Below, in pieces: positions 1 through 10,536 of a DNA stretch of 64,000 nt. The position numbers and the translations under genes were made by a program. The notes below the pieces were generated by a model. The model was not told where the DNA came from, made no database searches, and saw nothing but the letters and a program-made list of their open reading frames with translations. The DNA is from Enterobacter vonholyi (GTDB lineage Bacteria; Pseudomonadota; Gammaproteobacteria; Enterobacterales; Enterobacteriaceae), in NCBI RefSeq assembly GCF_008364555.1, contig NZ_VTUC01000003.1, positions 62,001-126,000 of the forward strand. The letters run 5' to 3'. Numbering within the stretch: position 1 is the first letter of the stretch; every line of letters starts with the position of its first letter.

Positions 1-3000
1 GTTCGATATTGCCGGTAGCCCCGGCTACAGCAAGCAGTTCTTTATGTTTGGCCCGCGCGATCTCTACCGCCCGGGTGAAACGGTGATCCTCAACGGCCTG
101 CTGCGCGACAGTGACGGTAAGCCACTTCCGGATCAGCCCGTGAAGCTTGACGTGCTGCGTCCGGATGGACAGGTCGCGCGTACCATTGTCGTCAAGCCAG
201 AGAACGGGCTCTATCGCTTTAACTATACGCTGGACAGCGGAGCGCAGACCGGCATGTGGCATATCCGCGCCAACACGGGCGATAACCTGCAGCGTCTGTG
301 GGACTTCCATGTCGAAGACTTCATGCCAGAGCGCATGGCGCTCAACCTGAGCGGACAAAAAACGCCGCTATCACCGCAGGATAACGTCGACTTTAACGTG
401 GTGGGCTATTACCTGTATGGCGCACCGGCCAACGGTAATTCTCTGCAGGGCCAGCTTTTCCTGCGTCCGCTGCGTGACGCGGTGTCTGCGCTGCCGGGCT
501 TCCAGTTTGGCGATATCGCCGAAGAGAACCTGAGCCGCAGCCTGGATGAAGTGCAGCTTACGCTCGATGAGCAGGGGCGTGGGCAGGTTTCTACCGAAAG
601 CCAGTGGAAAGAGGTGCATTCTCCGCTGCAGCTGATATTGCAGGCCAGCCTGCTGGAGTCCGGCGGCCGTCCGGTAACGCGTCGTGCTGAGCAGGCTATC
701 TGGCCGGCGGCTGAGTTGCCGGGGATTCGTCCTCAGTTCGCCAGTAAAGCCGTTTATGACTACCGCACCGATACCACCGTCAACCAACCGATTGTTGACG
801 AGAACGGCAACGCCAGCTTCGACATCGTGTATGCCGATGCCAGCGGAGCGAAAAAAGCGGTTTCCGGGTTACAGGTTCGCCTGATCCGCGAGCGCCGCGA
901 CTACTTCTGGAACTGGTCTGAGAGCGAAGGCTGGCAGTCTCAGTTCGATCAGAAAGACCTGGTCGAAGGCGAGCAGGAGCTGACTCTCAAGGCCGATGAG
1001 ACGGGTAAAGTCACCTTCCCGGTGGAGTGGGGTTCTTATCGTCTGGAGGTGAAAGCGCCTGATGAGATGGTCAGCAGCGTGCGTTTTTGGGCGGGGTATA
1101 GCTGGCAGGATAACAGCGACGGCACTGGGGCAGCGCGCCCTGATCGCGTGACGCTGAAGCTGGATAAGCCAGCCTATCAGCCAGGCGACACCATTAATCT
1201 GCACATTGCAGCGCCGGCCGCAGGCAAGGGCTATGCGATGATCGAATCCAGCGAAGGGCCGCTGTGGTGGAAGGAGATCGACGTACCGGCAAACGGGCTT
1301 GATCTCGCTATCCCGGTCGACAAAGCCTGGAGACGTCACGATCTTTATCTGAGTACGCTGGTGGTACGTCCTGGGGATAAATCCAAATCCGCTACGCCGA
1401 AACGCGCGGTCGGCCTGCTGCATCTGCCGATGGGCGACGAAAACCGTCGCCTGAATATTGCGCTCGATAACCCACAGAAAATGCGTCCAAACCAGACGCT
1501 CTCGGTGAAGGTGAAAGCCAGCGTGAAAGAGGGTGCCGTGCCGCAGAAGGTTAACGTCCTGGTATCGGCGGTGGACAGCGGCGTGCTGAACATTACCGAT
1601 TACGTGACGCCGGATCCCTGGCAGGCTTTCTTTGGTCAGAAGCGCTACGGCGCGGATATCTACGACATTTATGGTCAGGTCATTGAAGGGCAGGGCCGCC
1701 TGGCTGCGCTGCGCTTCGGTGGTGATGGGGATGAACTGAAGCGCGGCGGCAAACCGCCGGTGAACCACGTCACCATCATTGCCCAGCAGGCACAGCCGGT
1801 CACGCTGGATGCCAACGGGGAAGGCACGATTACGCTGCCGATTGGAGACTTTAACGGTGAGCTGCGTCTGATGGCGCAGGCCTGGACGGAGGACGATTTC
1901 GGCAGCAGTGAAAGCAAGATTATTGTGGCCGCGCCGGTTATTACCGAGCTTAATACCCCACGCTTCCTGGCAAGTGGAGACACCTCGCGGCTGACCCTGG
2001 ATCTAACCAACCTGACCGACCAGCCGCAAACGCTGAACGTTGCCCTGACCGCAACAGGCAAATTATCGCTGGAAGGCGGGCAACCGCAGCCGGTGCAACT
2101 GCCCCCGGGGGCACGAACCACCCTCTTTATTCCGGTGCGTGCGCTGGAAGGCTATGGTGACGGTGAGGTGACAGCACAGGTTACCGGCCTGCAGCTTCCG
2201 GGCGAGACTTTTGCGCCACAGCAGAAGAGCTGGAAAATCGGCGTGCGTCCGGCGTTCCCGGCGCAGACGGTGAATACCGGTGCCATGCTGAACCCTGGCG
2301 AATCCTGGACCGCACCGGCGCAGCACAGTAACGGTTTCTCTCCTGCCACCCTGCAGGGGCAACTGCTGCTGAGCGGAAAACCACCGCTCAACCTGGCGCG
2401 CTACATTCGTGAGCTGCAGGCCTATCCGTATGGCTGCCTGGAGCAGACCGCCAGCGGCCTGTTCCCGTCGCTCTACACCAACGCGGCGCAGCTTACTGCA
2501 CTTGGCATCAAGGGCGACACCGATGACAAGCGCCGTGCCGCCATTGATATCGGTATTTCCCGTCTGCTGCAGATGCAGCGTGAAGACGGCGGGTTCGCGC
2601 TGTGGGATAAAAACGGTCCGGAAGAGTACTGGCTGACGGCCTACGTGACCGACTTCCTGGTGCGCGCGGGCGAGCAGGGTCACAGCGTACCTGCCGATGC
2701 GGTGAATAACGCCAATAGCCGCCTGCTGCGCTACCTGCAGGATCCGGGCATGATGTCCATTCGCTACAGCGACGATACTCAGGCCAGTAAATTTGCCGTG
2801 CAGGCCTATGCCGCTCTGGTGCTGGCACGTCAGCAAAAAGCACCGCTGGGCGCGCTGCGTGAAATCTGGGAACGTCACGCTCAGGCGGCGTCCGGGCTAC
2901 CGCTGATGCAGCTGGGCATGGCGCTCAAGCTGATGGGCGATGCGCCGCGCAGCCAGCAGGCGCTGGATCTGGCGCTCAAAACACCGCGTAACGACAGCAA

Positions 3001-3835
3001 AACCTGGATGGCCGATTACGGCAGCCAGCTTCGCGATAACGCGCTGATGCTCTCCCTGCTGGAGGAGTACAAGCTGCTGCCGGATGCGCAGAATACGCTG
3101 CTGAATGCTCTGTCTGAACAGGCCTTCAGCCAGCGCTGGCTGTCAACGCAGGAGAGCAATGCGCTGTTCCTGGCCGGACGTTCGCTGCAAACCTTGTCCG
3201 GTACATGGCAGGCGAAAACCTCTCTGTCTGAGACCGCATCAGGCGGCGATAAGTCACTGGTACAAAACGTGAGCGGCGACCAGCTTGGCGCGCTGCAGGT
3301 GACCAATACCGGCACGACTCCGCTGTGGGTGCGTCTGGACAGCACCGGCTATCCGGAATACGCCCCTCAGCCGAGCGCGAACGTGCTGCAGGTTGAACGT
3401 CATATCCTGGCAACCGACGGCAGTACTAAATCACTCTCTTCCCTGAAGAGCGGTGAGCTGGTGCTGGTGTGGCTGGAAGTTAAAGCCAGCCAGAACGTGC
3501 CGGATGCGCTGGTGGTGGATCTCCTCCCTGCGGGTCTGGAGCTGGAAAACCAGAACCTGGCAAGCAGCAGCGCCAGCCTGCAGGACAGCGGTAGTGAAGT
3601 ACAGAACCTGCTCAGCCAGATGCAGCAGGCGGACATTCAGCATATGGAATTCCGCGACGACCGCTTTGTGGCCGCCGTGCCGGTAAATGAAGGTCAGCCG
3701 GTCACGCTGGTCTATCTGGCGCGCGCCGTGACGCCGGGAACCTACCAGGTGCCGGTTCCGATGGTCGAGTCCATGTATGTGCCGCAGTGGCGGGCAACGG
3801 GGGCGGCCAGTGGCCCGCTGATTGTTGTTCCGTAA
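1..3835 (+). CDS. yfhM: Bacterial alpha-2-macroglobulin YfhM, 5' end outside window
   Basis: C-terminal ~1,277 residues of a periplasmic, normally lipid-anchored alpha-2-macroglobulin; the E. coli protein has about 1,650 residues, so roughly the first quarter is missing. The reading frame is open from base 2. The thioester bait-trap motif CLEQ is encoded at 2435-2446, following YPYG, which is the hallmark of thioester-containing macroglobulins that covalently trap attacking proteases. Macroglobulin beta domains precede it; a helical thioester domain and receptor-binding-like C-terminal domain follow. The stop codon is one base before the first possible pbpC ATG, so the pair is probably translationally coupled. 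Known role: protease defence in the periplasm, thought to act together with PbpC, which could repair peptidoglycan after envelope breach. Confidence 0.96.
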   Translation, partial: FDIAGSPGYSKQFFMFGPRDLYRPGETVILNGLLRDSDGKPLPDQPVKLDVLRPDGQVARTIVVKPENGLYRFNYTLDSGAQTGMWHIRANTGDNLQRLWDFHVEDFMPERMALNLSGQKTPLSPQDNVDFNVVGYYLYGAPANGNSLQGQLFLRPLRDAVSALPGFQFGDIAEENLSRSLDEVQLTLDEQGRGQVSTESQWKEVHSPLQLILQASLLESGGRPVTRRAEQAIWPAAELPGIRPQFASKAVYDYRTDTTVNQPIVDENGNASFDIVYADASGAKKAVSGLQVRLIRERRDYFWNWSESEGWQSQFDQKDLVEGEQELTLKADETGKVTFPVEWGSYRLEVKAPDEMVSSVRFWAGYSWQDNSDGTGAARPDRVTLKLDKPAYQPGDTINLHIAAPAAGKGYAMIESSEGPLWWKEIDVPANGLDLAIPVDKAWRRHDLYLSTLVVRPGDKSKSATPKRAVGLLHLPMGDENRRLNIALDNPQKMRPNQTLSVKVKASVKEGAVPQKVNVLVSAVDSGVLNITDYVTPDPWQAFFGQKRYGADIYDIYGQVIEGQGRLAALRFGGDGDELKRGGKPPVNHVTIIAQQAQPVTLDANGEGTITLPIGDFNGELRLMAQAWTEDDFGSSESKIIVAAPVITELNTPRFLASGDTSRLTLDLTNLTDQPQTLNVALTATGKLSLEGGQPQPVQLPPGARTTLFIPVRALEGYGDGEVTAQVTGLQLPGETFAPQQKSWKIGVRPAFPAQTVNTGAMLNPGESWTAPAQHSNGFSPATLQGQLLLSGKPPLNLARYIRELQAYPYGCLEQTASGLFPSLYTNAAQLTALGIKGDTDDKRRAAIDIGISRLLQMQREDGGFALWDKNGPEEYWLTAYVTDFLVRAGEQGHSVPADAVNNANSRLLRYLQDPGMMSIRYSDDTQASKFAVQAYAALVLARQQKAPLGALREIWERHAQAASGLPLMQLGMALKLMGDAPRSQQALDLALKTPRNDSKTWMADYGSQLRDNALMLSLLEEYKLLPDAQNTLLNALSEQAFSQRWLSTQESNALFLAGRSLQTLSGTWQAKTSLSETASGGDKSLVQNVSGDQLGALQVTNTGTTPLWVRLDSTGYPEYAPQPSANVLQVERHILATDGSTKSLSSLKSGELVLVWLEVKASQNVPDALVVDLLPAGLELENQNLASSSASLQDSGSEVQNLLSQMQQADIQHMEFRDDRFVAAVPVNEGQPVTLVYLARAVTPGTYQVPVPMVESMYVPQWRATGAASGPLIVVP

Positions 3836-3836
3836 T

Positions 3837-6161
3837 ATGCGAATGGCACGTTTGACACGCTCCCGCTGGCTCTGGCTGGCGGGAGCGCTTCTCGTTTTAT
3901 GGGGGCTAATTGTCGCCGCCGACCGCCTGTGGCCGTTGCCTCTGAAAGAGGTTAACCCTGCCCGGGTGGTGGTGGATGAGAAGGGCACGCCGCTCTGGCG
4001 TTTTGCCGATAGCGATGGGATCTGGCGCTATCCGGTGACGATCGAAGAGGTATCTCCCCGTTATCTTGAGGCGCTGATTCAGTATGAAGATCGCTGGTTC
4101 TGGGATCACCCCGGCGTAAACCCGCTTTCTGTTCTGCGCGCTGCCTGGCAGGATCTCACTTCCGGAAGAGTGGTTTCTGGCGGCAGCACGCTCACCATGC
4201 AGGTCGCGCGACTGCTGGACCCGCATCCGCGCACCGTTGGCGGCAAAATTCGCCAGCTCTGGCGTGCCATGCAGCTGGAGTGGCATCTTTCCAAGCGTGA
4301 GATCCTCACGCTCTATCTCAACCGCGCCCCGTTTGGCGGTACGCTGCAGGGCGTGGGGGCTGCAAGCTGGACGTATCTGGGCAAGCCGCCGTCGCAGCTC
4401 AGCTATTCCGACGCGGCGCTGCTGGCGGTGCTGCCGCAGGCACCGAGTCGTTTACGCCCGGACCGCTGGCCTGAGCGGGCCGAAGCGGCACGCAACAAAG
4501 TGCTCGACCGCATGGCGACGCAGGGCGTCTGGTCCGCAAAGCAGGTCAAAGAATCCCGTGAAGAATCAGTATGGCTGGCGCCCCGGCAGATGCCGCAGCT
4601 GGCGCCGCTCTTTGCACGGATGATGCTCGGCAAAAGTCGCGACACGAAAATTGTCACCACGCTGGATGCCGGACTGCAGCGGCAGCTGGAAGAGCTGGCA
4701 ATGAACTGGAAATCCCGCCTGCCGGCACGCAGCTCGCTGGCGATGATCGTGGTCGATCATACCGATATGAAAGTGCGCGGCTGGGTGGGGTCGGTGGATA
4801 TCAACGATGACACGCGTTTCAGCCACGTGGATATGGTCAATGCGATCCGATCGCCGGGATCGGTGTTAAAGCCCTTTATCTACGGCATGGCGCTGGATGA
4901 AGGACTGATCCATCCCGCCTCGCTGCTTCAGGACGTTCCAAGAAAAACCGGTGATTATCGCCCGGGAAATTTTGACAGCGGTTTCCACGGACCGGTCAGC
5001 ATGAGTGAAGCGCTGGTGCGCTCTCTCAACCTGCCGGCCGTACAGGTGCTGGAAGCCTACGGACCAAAACGGTTTGCCGGGATGCTGAGCAATGCAGGCT
5101 TGCCGCTGATCCTGCCAGCGGGGGCGCAGCCAAATCTGTCTCTGATCCTCGGCGGGGCAGGCGCGCGGCTGGCAGATATCACCGCTGCCTACAGCGCCTT
5201 TGCCCGACACGGTAGGGCGGGAAGGCTGCGCCTGCAGCCGGGCGATCCGCTGACTGAACGTCCGCTGTTATCACCGGGCTCGGCGTGGATTATTCGCCGG
5301 ATTCTTGCCAATGAAGCGCAGCCGCTGCCGGATAATGCGCTACCGCAGGTTGCGCCGCTGGCGTGGAAAACCGGCACCAGCTACGGCTACCGTGATGCCT
5401 GGGCCATCGGTCTGAATGCCCGTTACGTGATAGGCATCTGGACCGGGCGACCGGACGGTACGCCCGTGGCGGGACAGTTTGGGTTTGCCAGCGCGGTGCC
5501 GCTATTAAACCAGGTCAATAACCTGCTTCAGTCGCGCTCAACGGTAGACGAAGCCCGCCTGCCGCGCGATCCGCGTCCGGAGAGCGTCGGGAGGGGCGTA
5601 ATCTGCTGGCCGGGCGGCCAGTCGCTGCCGGAAGGCAGTGAAAACTGTCGACGTCGCCTGTCGACCTGGCTGCTGGATGGGAGTGAACCGCCCACGCTGC
5701 TCTTGCCCGAACAGGAAGGCATACGCGGGATCCGTTTCCCGGTCTGGCTGGATAAATCAGGTAAACGCGTGGCGGCAGATTGCCCGGATGCTACAGAGAA
5801 GGTCCTGGATGTCTGGCCGCTGCCGCTGGAGCCGTGGCTACCCGCAACCGAGCGTCGTGCGGTACGGGTCCCTCCTTCATCAACAACCTGTCCTCCGCTG
5901 TCGCAGGACGCACCTGCGCCACTCATTCTGACCGGCGTGCGCGAAGGGGCCGTCATCAAACGTCTGCCGGGGGAACCCCGCGTTTCGCTGCCGCTTCAGG
6001 CGACCGGCAATAGCGGTGAGCGCTGGTGGTTTTTGAACGGTGAACCGCTGAATGTGAAGGGAAGAGTTTACACATTACAGCTTGATAAACCGGGCGATTA
6101 TCAGTTACTCGTTATGGATGAGACCGGGCAGGTCGCGACGGTGAATTTTACGCTGCAGTGA
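3837..6161 (+). CDS. pbpC: Penicillin-binding protein 1C
   Basis: Bifunctional peptidoglycan glycosyltransferase/transpeptidase anchored in the inner membrane. A short basic N-terminus and one membrane segment (about residues 12-30) are followed by a GT51 domain containing YEDRWFW and SGGSTLTMQ, then a transpeptidase domain with SPGSVLKP (around residue 340; SxxK serine) and the KTGTS box, and a C-terminal PbpC-type domain. About 774 residues versus 770 in E. coli. Two in-frame ATGs (3837 and 3843) are plausible; the second aligns best with the E. coli N-terminus. Neither has a clear Shine-Dalgarno sequence, which fits coupling to the yfhM stop at 3833-3835. An in-frame TTG at 3822 would overlap yfhM and is less likely. 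Confidence 0.96.
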   Translation: MRMARLTRSRWLWLAGALLVLWGLIVAADRLWPLPLKEVNPARVVVDEKGTPLWRFADSDGIWRYPVTIEEVSPRYLEALIQYEDRWFWDHPGVNPLSVLRAAWQDLTSGRVVSGGSTLTMQVARLLDPHPRTVGGKIRQLWRAMQLEWHLSKREILTLYLNRAPFGGTLQGVGAASWTYLGKPPSQLSYSDAALLAVLPQAPSRLRPDRWPERAEAARNKVLDRMATQGVWSAKQVKESREESVWLAPRQMPQLAPLFARMMLGKSRDTKIVTTLDAGLQRQLEELAMNWKSRLPARSSLAMIVVDHTDMKVRGWVGSVDINDDTRFSHVDMVNAIRSPGSVLKPFIYGMALDEGLIHPASLLQDVPRKTGDYRPGNFDSGFHGPVSMSEALVRSLNLPAVQVLEAYGPKRFAGMLSNAGLPLILPAGAQPNLSLILGGAGARLADITAAYSAFARHGRAGRLRLQPGDPLTERPLLSPGSAWIIRRILANEAQPLPDNALPQVAPLAWKTGTSYGYRDAWAIGLNARYVIGIWTGRPDGTPVAGQFGFASAVPLLNQVNNLLQSRSTVDEARLPRDPRPESVGRGVICWPGGQSLPEGSENCRRRLSTWLLDGSEPPTLLLPEQEGIRGIRFPVWLDKSGKRVAADCPDATEKVLDVWPLPLEPWLPATERRAVRVPPSSTTCPPLSQDAPAPLILTGVREGAVIKRLPGEPRVSLPLQATGNSGERWWFLNGEPLNVKGRVYTLQLDKPGDYQLLVMDETGQVATVNFTLQ

Positions 6162-6256
6162 CCTGAAAAAAGCTTTCCGATGTGAGCTGTTGCTAAAACT
6201 CGTCTTATTTTAAAAAAATGTTACCTGAATCCATAGGCAATGTCGCCATTGCTCAT

Positions 6257-6262
6257 TATAAT
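6257..6262 (+). promoter_or_regulatory. Candidate ndk promoter -10 box
   Basis: A perfect TATAAT lies 56 bp before the ndk start. No good -35 hexamer is visible at 16-18 bp, so promoter strength or activator dependence is unclear. Confidence 0.35.
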
Positions 6263-6317
6263 CCGCGCCACACCATACTCAGGTATGCAAAACAACAGAA
6301 CATTGACAGAGGTTATC

Positions 6318-6749
6318 ATGGCTATTGAACGTACTTTTTCCATCATCAAACCAAACGCGGTGGCAAAAAACGTTATTGGCAGCATCTTCGCTCGCTTTGA
6401 ATCTGCAGGGTTCAAAATTGTTGGGACCAAAATGCTGCACCTGACCGTTGAGCAGGCTCGCGGCTTCTACGCTGAGCACGAAGGTCGCCCATTCTTTGAC
6501 GGCCTGGTTGAGTTCATGACCTCCGGTCCAATCGTGGTCTCCGTGCTGGAAGGCGAAAACGCAGTGCAGCGTCACCGCGACCTGCTGGGCGCAACCAACC
6601 CGGACAACGCGCTGGCTGGTACTCTGCGCGCTGATTATGCAGACAGCTTCACCGAGAACGGTACCCACGGTTCTGACTCTGTTGAATCTGCTGCACGCGA
6701 AATCGCTTTCTTCTTCGCTGAAGGCGAAGTGTGTCCACGTACCCGTTAA
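6318..6749 (+). CDS. ndk: Nucleoside diphosphate kinase
   Basis: Transfers the gamma phosphate between nucleoside triphosphates and diphosphates through a phosphohistidine, balancing cytoplasmic (d)NTP pools. The 143-residue protein matches the E. coli length. The start [15 protein letters not shown] is the canonical family N-terminus, and the catalytic histidine lies in GTHGSDS near residue 117. An in-frame extension to 6240 is open but unlikely, because it would include the promoter and lacks similarity to the family. An AGAGG ribosome-binding site precedes ATG 6318. It is followed by a strong terminator, so it is probably a single-gene unit. Confidence 0.98.
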   Translation: MAIERTFSIIKPNAVAKNVIGSIFARFESAGFKIVGTKMLHLTVEQARGFYAEHEGRPFFDGLVEFMTSGPIVVSVLEGENAVQRHRDLLGATNPDNALAGTLRADYADSFTENGTHGSDSVESAAREIAFFFAEGEVCPRTR

Positions 6750-6782
6750 TTTAACGGTTTCGTTTACACATTATTTTCGTAA

Positions 6783-6870
6783 ATGCCGCGTCCAGACGTG
6801 GCATCCCTGCGCCAGACTTTGTACAATGCAACGCCCCGGACGAGCAGACCGCTTTCCGGGGCGTTTCTAT
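6783..6870 (+). terminator. Tandem hairpins after ndk, second is a terminator
   Basis: A first hairpin (arms ATGCCGCGT / ACGTGGCAT, 6783-6804, one G-T pair) is followed by a GC-rich one with arms ACGCCCCGGA 6831-6840 and TCCGGGGCGT 6855-6864, ending in TTTCTATTT. The second has the form of a Rho-independent terminator for ndk. Confidence 0.75.
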
Positions 6871-6918
6871 TTAACCCTCCATGGGCCATAACGTGTAACA
6901 ACGAGGCCGGTAAATATT

Positions 6919-8085
6919 ATGTCTGAATTAGTGAATACCTCCGAAGTCGCCATTCCTGCGGTTCCCAATAAAAATGGAAAAATCAACCTGCTGGATCTGA
7001 ACCGTCAGCAGATGCGCGAGTTCTTTAAAGAGATGGGCGAAAAGCCGTTTCGTGCCGATCAGGTCATGAAGTGGATGTACCATTACTGCAGCGACAATTT
7101 TGATGACATGACTGACATCAACAAGGTGCTGCGCAACAAGCTCAAAGAAGTGGCTGAAATCCGCGCACCAGAAGTGGTGGAAGAGCAGCGCTCCGCGGAT
7201 GGCACCATCAAATGGGCGATTGCGGTTGGCGATCAGCGCGTTGAAACCGTCTACATCCCGGAAGAAGACCGCGCTACGCTGTGCGTCTCCTCCCAGGTTG
7301 GCTGCGCGCTGGAGTGCAAATTCTGCTCAACCGCGCAGCAAGGCTTTAACCGTAACCTGCGCGTTTCAGAAATTATTGGCCAGGTCTGGCGTGCCGCGAA
7401 AATCGTGGGCGCGGCAAAAGTAACCGGTACGCGTCCTATCACCAACGTGGTGATGATGGGGATGGGTGAGCCGCTGCTGAACCTGACCAACGTCGTTCCG
7501 GCGATGGAAATCATGCTGGATGACTTCGGTTTTGGTCTGTCCAAGCGTCGCGTCACGCTGTCTACTTCTGGCGTTGTGCCTGCGCTGGACAAGCTTGGCG
7601 ACATGATTGACGTCGCGCTGGCGATCTCCCTGCACGCGCCAAACGATGAAATTCGTGACGAAATTGTGCCGATCAACAAAAAGTACAATATCGAAACCTT
7701 CCTCGCTGCGGTGCGTCGCTACCTGGAGAAATCCAACGCCAACCAGGGCCGCGTCACTATCGAGTACGTGATGCTTGACCACGTCAACGACGGTACTGAA
7801 CATGCGCATCAGCTGGCTGAATTGCTGAAAGATACGCCATGCAAAATCAACCTGATTCCATGGAACCCGTTCCCGGGCGCGCCGTATGGCCGTAGCTCGA
7901 ACAGCCGTATCGACCGTTTCTCCAAGGTGCTGATGGAGTATGGTTTCACCACCATCGTGCGTAAAACCCGTGGTGATGACATTGATGCCGCATGCGGACA
8001 GCTGGCGGGCGATGTTATTGACCGTACCAAACGTACCCTGCGTAAACGCATGCAGGGCGAGACGATCGCGGTTAAAGCTGTTTGA
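6919..8085 (+). CDS. rlmN: Dual-specificity 23S rRNA/tRNA adenine-C2 methyltransferase
   Basis: Radical-SAM enzyme that makes m2A2503 in 23S rRNA and m2A37 in a subset of tRNAs, supporting translational fidelity. The 388-residue protein has the radical-SAM cluster motif CALECKFC (CxxxCxxC form) followed by [10 protein letters not shown], a GMGEPL motif for SAM binding, and a C-terminal DAACGQL segment carrying the second catalytic cysteine that forms the protein-RNA adduct. The start at ATG 6919 follows a weak GAGG-containing leader. It sits between ndk and rodZ exactly as in E. coli, and ends just before a perfect hairpin. Confidence 0.98.
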   Translation: MSELVNTSEVAIPAVPNKNGKINLLDLNRQQMREFFKEMGEKPFRADQVMKWMYHYCSDNFDDMTDINKVLRNKLKEVAEIRAPEVVEEQRSADGTIKWAIAVGDQRVETVYIPEEDRATLCVSSQVGCALECKFCSTAQQGFNRNLRVSEIIGQVWRAAKIVGAAKVTGTRPITNVVMMGMGEPLLNLTNVVPAMEIMLDDFGFGLSKRRVTLSTSGVVPALDKLGDMIDVALAISLHAPNDEIRDEIVPINKKYNIETFLAAVRRYLEKSNANQGRVTIEYVMLDHVNDGTEHAHQLAELLKDTPCKINLIPWNPFPGAPYGRSSNSRIDRFSKVLMEYGFTTIVRKTRGDDIDAACGQLAGDVIDRTKRTLRKRMQGETIAVKAV

Positions 8086-8090
8086 TTATT

Positions 8091-8126
8091 ATGCACTCAC
8101 GGCGCATTATCTGCGCCGTGAGGCAT
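8091..8126 (+). terminator. Perfect hairpin at rlmN 3' end
   Basis: Arms CTCACGGCGCA (8096-8106) and TGCGCCGTGAG (8112-8122) are perfectly complementary around a 5-base loop and are extended by ATGC/GCAT across a one-base bulge. No T-tract follows, so it may be a 3'-stabilising or Rho-associated end rather than a classical intrinsic terminator. Confidence 0.55.
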
Positions 8127-8245
8127 AGTCTTATGAATAATCAGTCAGATTCGTGATGACTGAACAATAATTACGGTGCGTTTCATCCGAGTTTCGGGCA
8201 GTATGTAACGACGTAACAACAGTTTAGCCGTACGGGCAGGGCTGT

Positions 8246-8276
8246 ACTGTCATCTCCGGGCTGACAGTCTTATACT
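8246..8276 (+). promoter_or_regulatory. Candidate rodZ promoter with overlapping inverted repeat
   Basis: A TATACT -10-like box at 8271-8276 lies directly after an inverted repeat, ACTGTCA (8246-8252) / TGACAGT (8262-8268), which would cover the -35 region. It is about 100 bp before rodZ. The repeat could be a protein-binding site; no regulator is assigned. Confidence 0.4.
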
Positions 8277-8377
8277 CTCTGTTCAAGGTTAACTGACCAG
8301 AAGTTTCGCGGTGCGGGTAGCATTGTGACTCACCGGCACCTGAACCCTTATTTTTCACGTACCAGTAGTTGTAGCGA

Positions 8378-9391
8378 ATGAATACTGAAGCCACTCACGA
8401 CCAACATGAAGCACTCTCCACTGGCGTTCGTCTTCGCAACGCCCGTGAACAACTCGGACTCAGCCAGCAAGCCGTTGCGGAACGCTTGTGCCTGAAGGTT
8501 TCCACGGTTCGCGATATTGAAGAAGATAAGGCACCTGCCGATCTGGCTTCAACGTTCTTGCGCGGTTATATCCGCTCTTACGCAAAACTGGTGCATATCC
8601 CCGAAAACGAATTACTGCCAATGATGGAGAAGCAGGCGCCGGTCCGTGCAGCAAAAGTTGCGCCGATGCAGACCTTCTCTCTGGGAAAACGTCGTAAAAA
8701 ACGTGACGGCTGGCTGATGAGCTTTACCTGGCTTGTGCTGTTTGTGGTGATCGGTCTGACCGGTGCATGGTGGTGGCAAAACCACAAGGCGCAGCAGGAA
8801 GAGATCACCACCATGGCCGATCAATCGTCTGCTGAACTCAACCAGGCCGGAAATGATAACGCCCAGAGCGTGCCGCTGAATACCGACGGTGCGGCGTCCT
8901 CCAGCGAACCACAGACCGCAGCGCCAGACGCGTCTGCAACCGGTGCGGCACAGGCTCCTGCAGCAACGGCTGACACCACTGCGCCGCAGGCTCAGGATCA
9001 AAACGCGGTTGTTGCCCCTTCTCAGGCAAATGTTGATACGGCGGCGAACGCGCCTGCGGCTACTCAGCCTGCAGACAATACCGCAGCGTCTTTGCCAACC
9101 AGCCCGGCGGATACTGCGACAGCAGCCGATCCTAACGCACTGGTGATGAATTTCAGCGCCGACTGCTGGCTGGAAGTTACTGACGCGACAGGTAAAAAAC
9201 TGTTCAGCGGCCTGCAGCGTAAAGATGGCACGTTAAATCTAATCGGCCAGGCTCCTTATAAACTTAAAATCGGCGCTCCGGCAGCGGTACAGATCCAGTA
9301 TCAAGGAAAACCTGTCGACCTGAGCCGCTTTATCAGAACTAACCAGGTTGCACGTCTTACCGTTAATGCCGAACAATCAGCAGCACAGTAA
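8378..9391 (+). CDS. rodZ: Cytoskeletal cell-shape protein RodZ
   Basis: Inner-membrane protein that links the MreB cytoskeleton to the elongation machinery and maintains rod shape. The 337-residue protein has an N-terminal helix-turn-helix of the Cro/C1 type (about residues 17-80, [19 protein letters not shown]), a basic juxtamembrane patch (GKRRKKRDG), a single transmembrane helix around 112-131, a long Ala/Pro/Thr-rich periplasmic linker (about 150-250), and a conserved C-terminal beta domain. ispG starts 26 bp downstream, so the two are co-transcribed, as in E. coli. The linker is the region most divergent from E. coli. Confidence 0.97.
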   Translation: MNTEATHDQHEALSTGVRLRNAREQLGLSQQAVAERLCLKVSTVRDIEEDKAPADLASTFLRGYIRSYAKLVHIPENELLPMMEKQAPVRAAKVAPMQTFSLGKRRKKRDGWLMSFTWLVLFVVIGLTGAWWWQNHKAQQEEITTMADQSSAELNQAGNDNAQSVPLNTDGAASSSEPQTAAPDASATGAAQAPAATADTTAPQAQDQNAVVAPSQANVDTAANAPAATQPADNTAASLPTSPADTATAADPNALVMNFSADCWLEVTDATGKKLFSGLQRKDGTLNLIGQAPYKLKIGAPAAVQIQYQGKPVDLSRFIRTNQVARLTVNAEQSAAQ

Positions 9392-9417
9392 CAGACGGGC
9401 AACGCGGGAGATTTTTC

Positions 9418-10536
9418 ATGCATAACCAGGCTCCGATTCAACGTAGAAAATCGAAACGGATTTACGTTGGGAATGTGCCAATCGGCGATGGGGCACCTAT
9501 CGCCGTTCAGTCGATGACCAACACGCGCACCACCGATGTGGAAGCGACGGTCAACCAAATCAAAGCATTAGAGCGTGTAGGTGCGGACATTGTTCGCGTC
9601 TCCGTCCCGACCATGGATGCCGCAGAGGCGTTCAAACTGATCAAACAGCAGGTCAGCGTTCCGCTGGTGGCTGATATCCACTTCGACTACCGCATCGCAC
9701 TGAAAGTGGCCGAATACGGCGTCGATTGCCTGCGTATTAACCCGGGCAACATCGGTAACGAAGAGCGTATCCGCATGGTCGTGGACTGCGCCCGCGATAA
9801 AAATATCCCTATCCGTATTGGCGTTAACGCCGGTTCCCTGGAAAAAGACCTGCAGGAAAAATACGGCGAGCCTACGCCACAGGCGCTGCTCGAATCCGCG
9901 ATGCGTCACGTCGATCATCTTGATCGTCTTAACTTCGAACAGTTCAAAGTCAGCGTAAAAGCGTCCGACGTGTTCCTGGCGGTAGAGTCTTATCGCCTGC
10001 TTGCAAAGCAGATCGACCAGCCTCTGCACCTCGGGATCACCGAAGCGGGCGGCCTGCGCAGCGGCTCGGTAAAATCCGCGATCGGTCTTGGGCTGCTGCT
10101 CTCTGAAGGGATCGGTGACACCCTGCGCGTCTCGCTGGCGGCCGATCCGGTCGAAGAGATCAAAGTCGGTTTCGATATCCTGAAATCACTGCGTATTCGC
10201 GCCCGCGGGATCAACTTCATTGCCTGCCCAACCTGCTCACGTCAGGAGTTTGATGTGATCGGGACGGTGAATGCCCTGGAGCAACGTCTGGAAGACATTA
10301 TCACCCCGATGGACGTCTCCATCATCGGCTGTGTGGTAAACGGCCCGGGTGAAGCGCTGGTGTCAACCCTGGGTGTAACCGGCGGTAACAAGAAAAGTGG
10401 TCTCTATGAAGATGGCGTTCGTAAAGATCGTCTGGATAATAGCGACATGATCGACCAGCTTGAAGCCCGCATCCGCGCCAAAGCCGCCATGATGGACGAG
10501 ACACAGCGTATCAGCATCCAGCAGGTTGAAAAATAA
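9418..10536 (+). CDS. ispG: 4-hydroxy-3-methylbut-2-enyl diphosphate synthase
   Basis: Iron-sulfur enzyme of the MEP isoprenoid pathway that converts methylerythritol cyclodiphosphate to HMBPP in the cytoplasm. 372 residues, the same as E. coli. An N-terminal TIM barrel is followed by the [4Fe-4S] domain with [11 protein letters not shown] and GCVVNGPGE, which contribute the three cysteines and the glutamate ligand. Start ATG 9418 follows GGGAG. Downstream is a double hairpin with terminator before hisS. Confidence 0.98.
   Translation: MHNQAPIQRRKSKRIYVGNVPIGDGAPIAVQSMTNTRTTDVEATVNQIKALERVGADIVRVSVPTMDAAEAFKLIKQQVSVPLVADIHFDYRIALKVAEYGVDCLRINPGNIGNEERIRMVVDCARDKNIPIRIGVNAGSLEKDLQEKYGEPTPQALLESAMRHVDHLDRLNFEQFKVSVKASDVFLAVESYRLLAKQIDQPLHLGITEAGGLRSGSVKSAIGLGLLLSEGIGDTLRVSLAADPVEEIKVGFDILKSLRIRARGINFIACPTCSRQEFDVIGTVNALEQRLEDIITPMDVSIIGCVVNGPGEALVSTLGVTGGNKKSGLYEDGVRKDRLDNSDMIDQLEARIRAKAAMMDETQRISIQQVEK

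Noticed and set aside
869-2878. Antisense frames of 299 and 271 codons opposite yfhM
   Set aside because: Fully overlapping a conserved gene with macroglobulin motifs; no independent evidence.
6637-6891. 84-codon frame across the ndk end and terminator
   Set aside because: Includes the hairpins after ndk and shares no similarity with known proteins.
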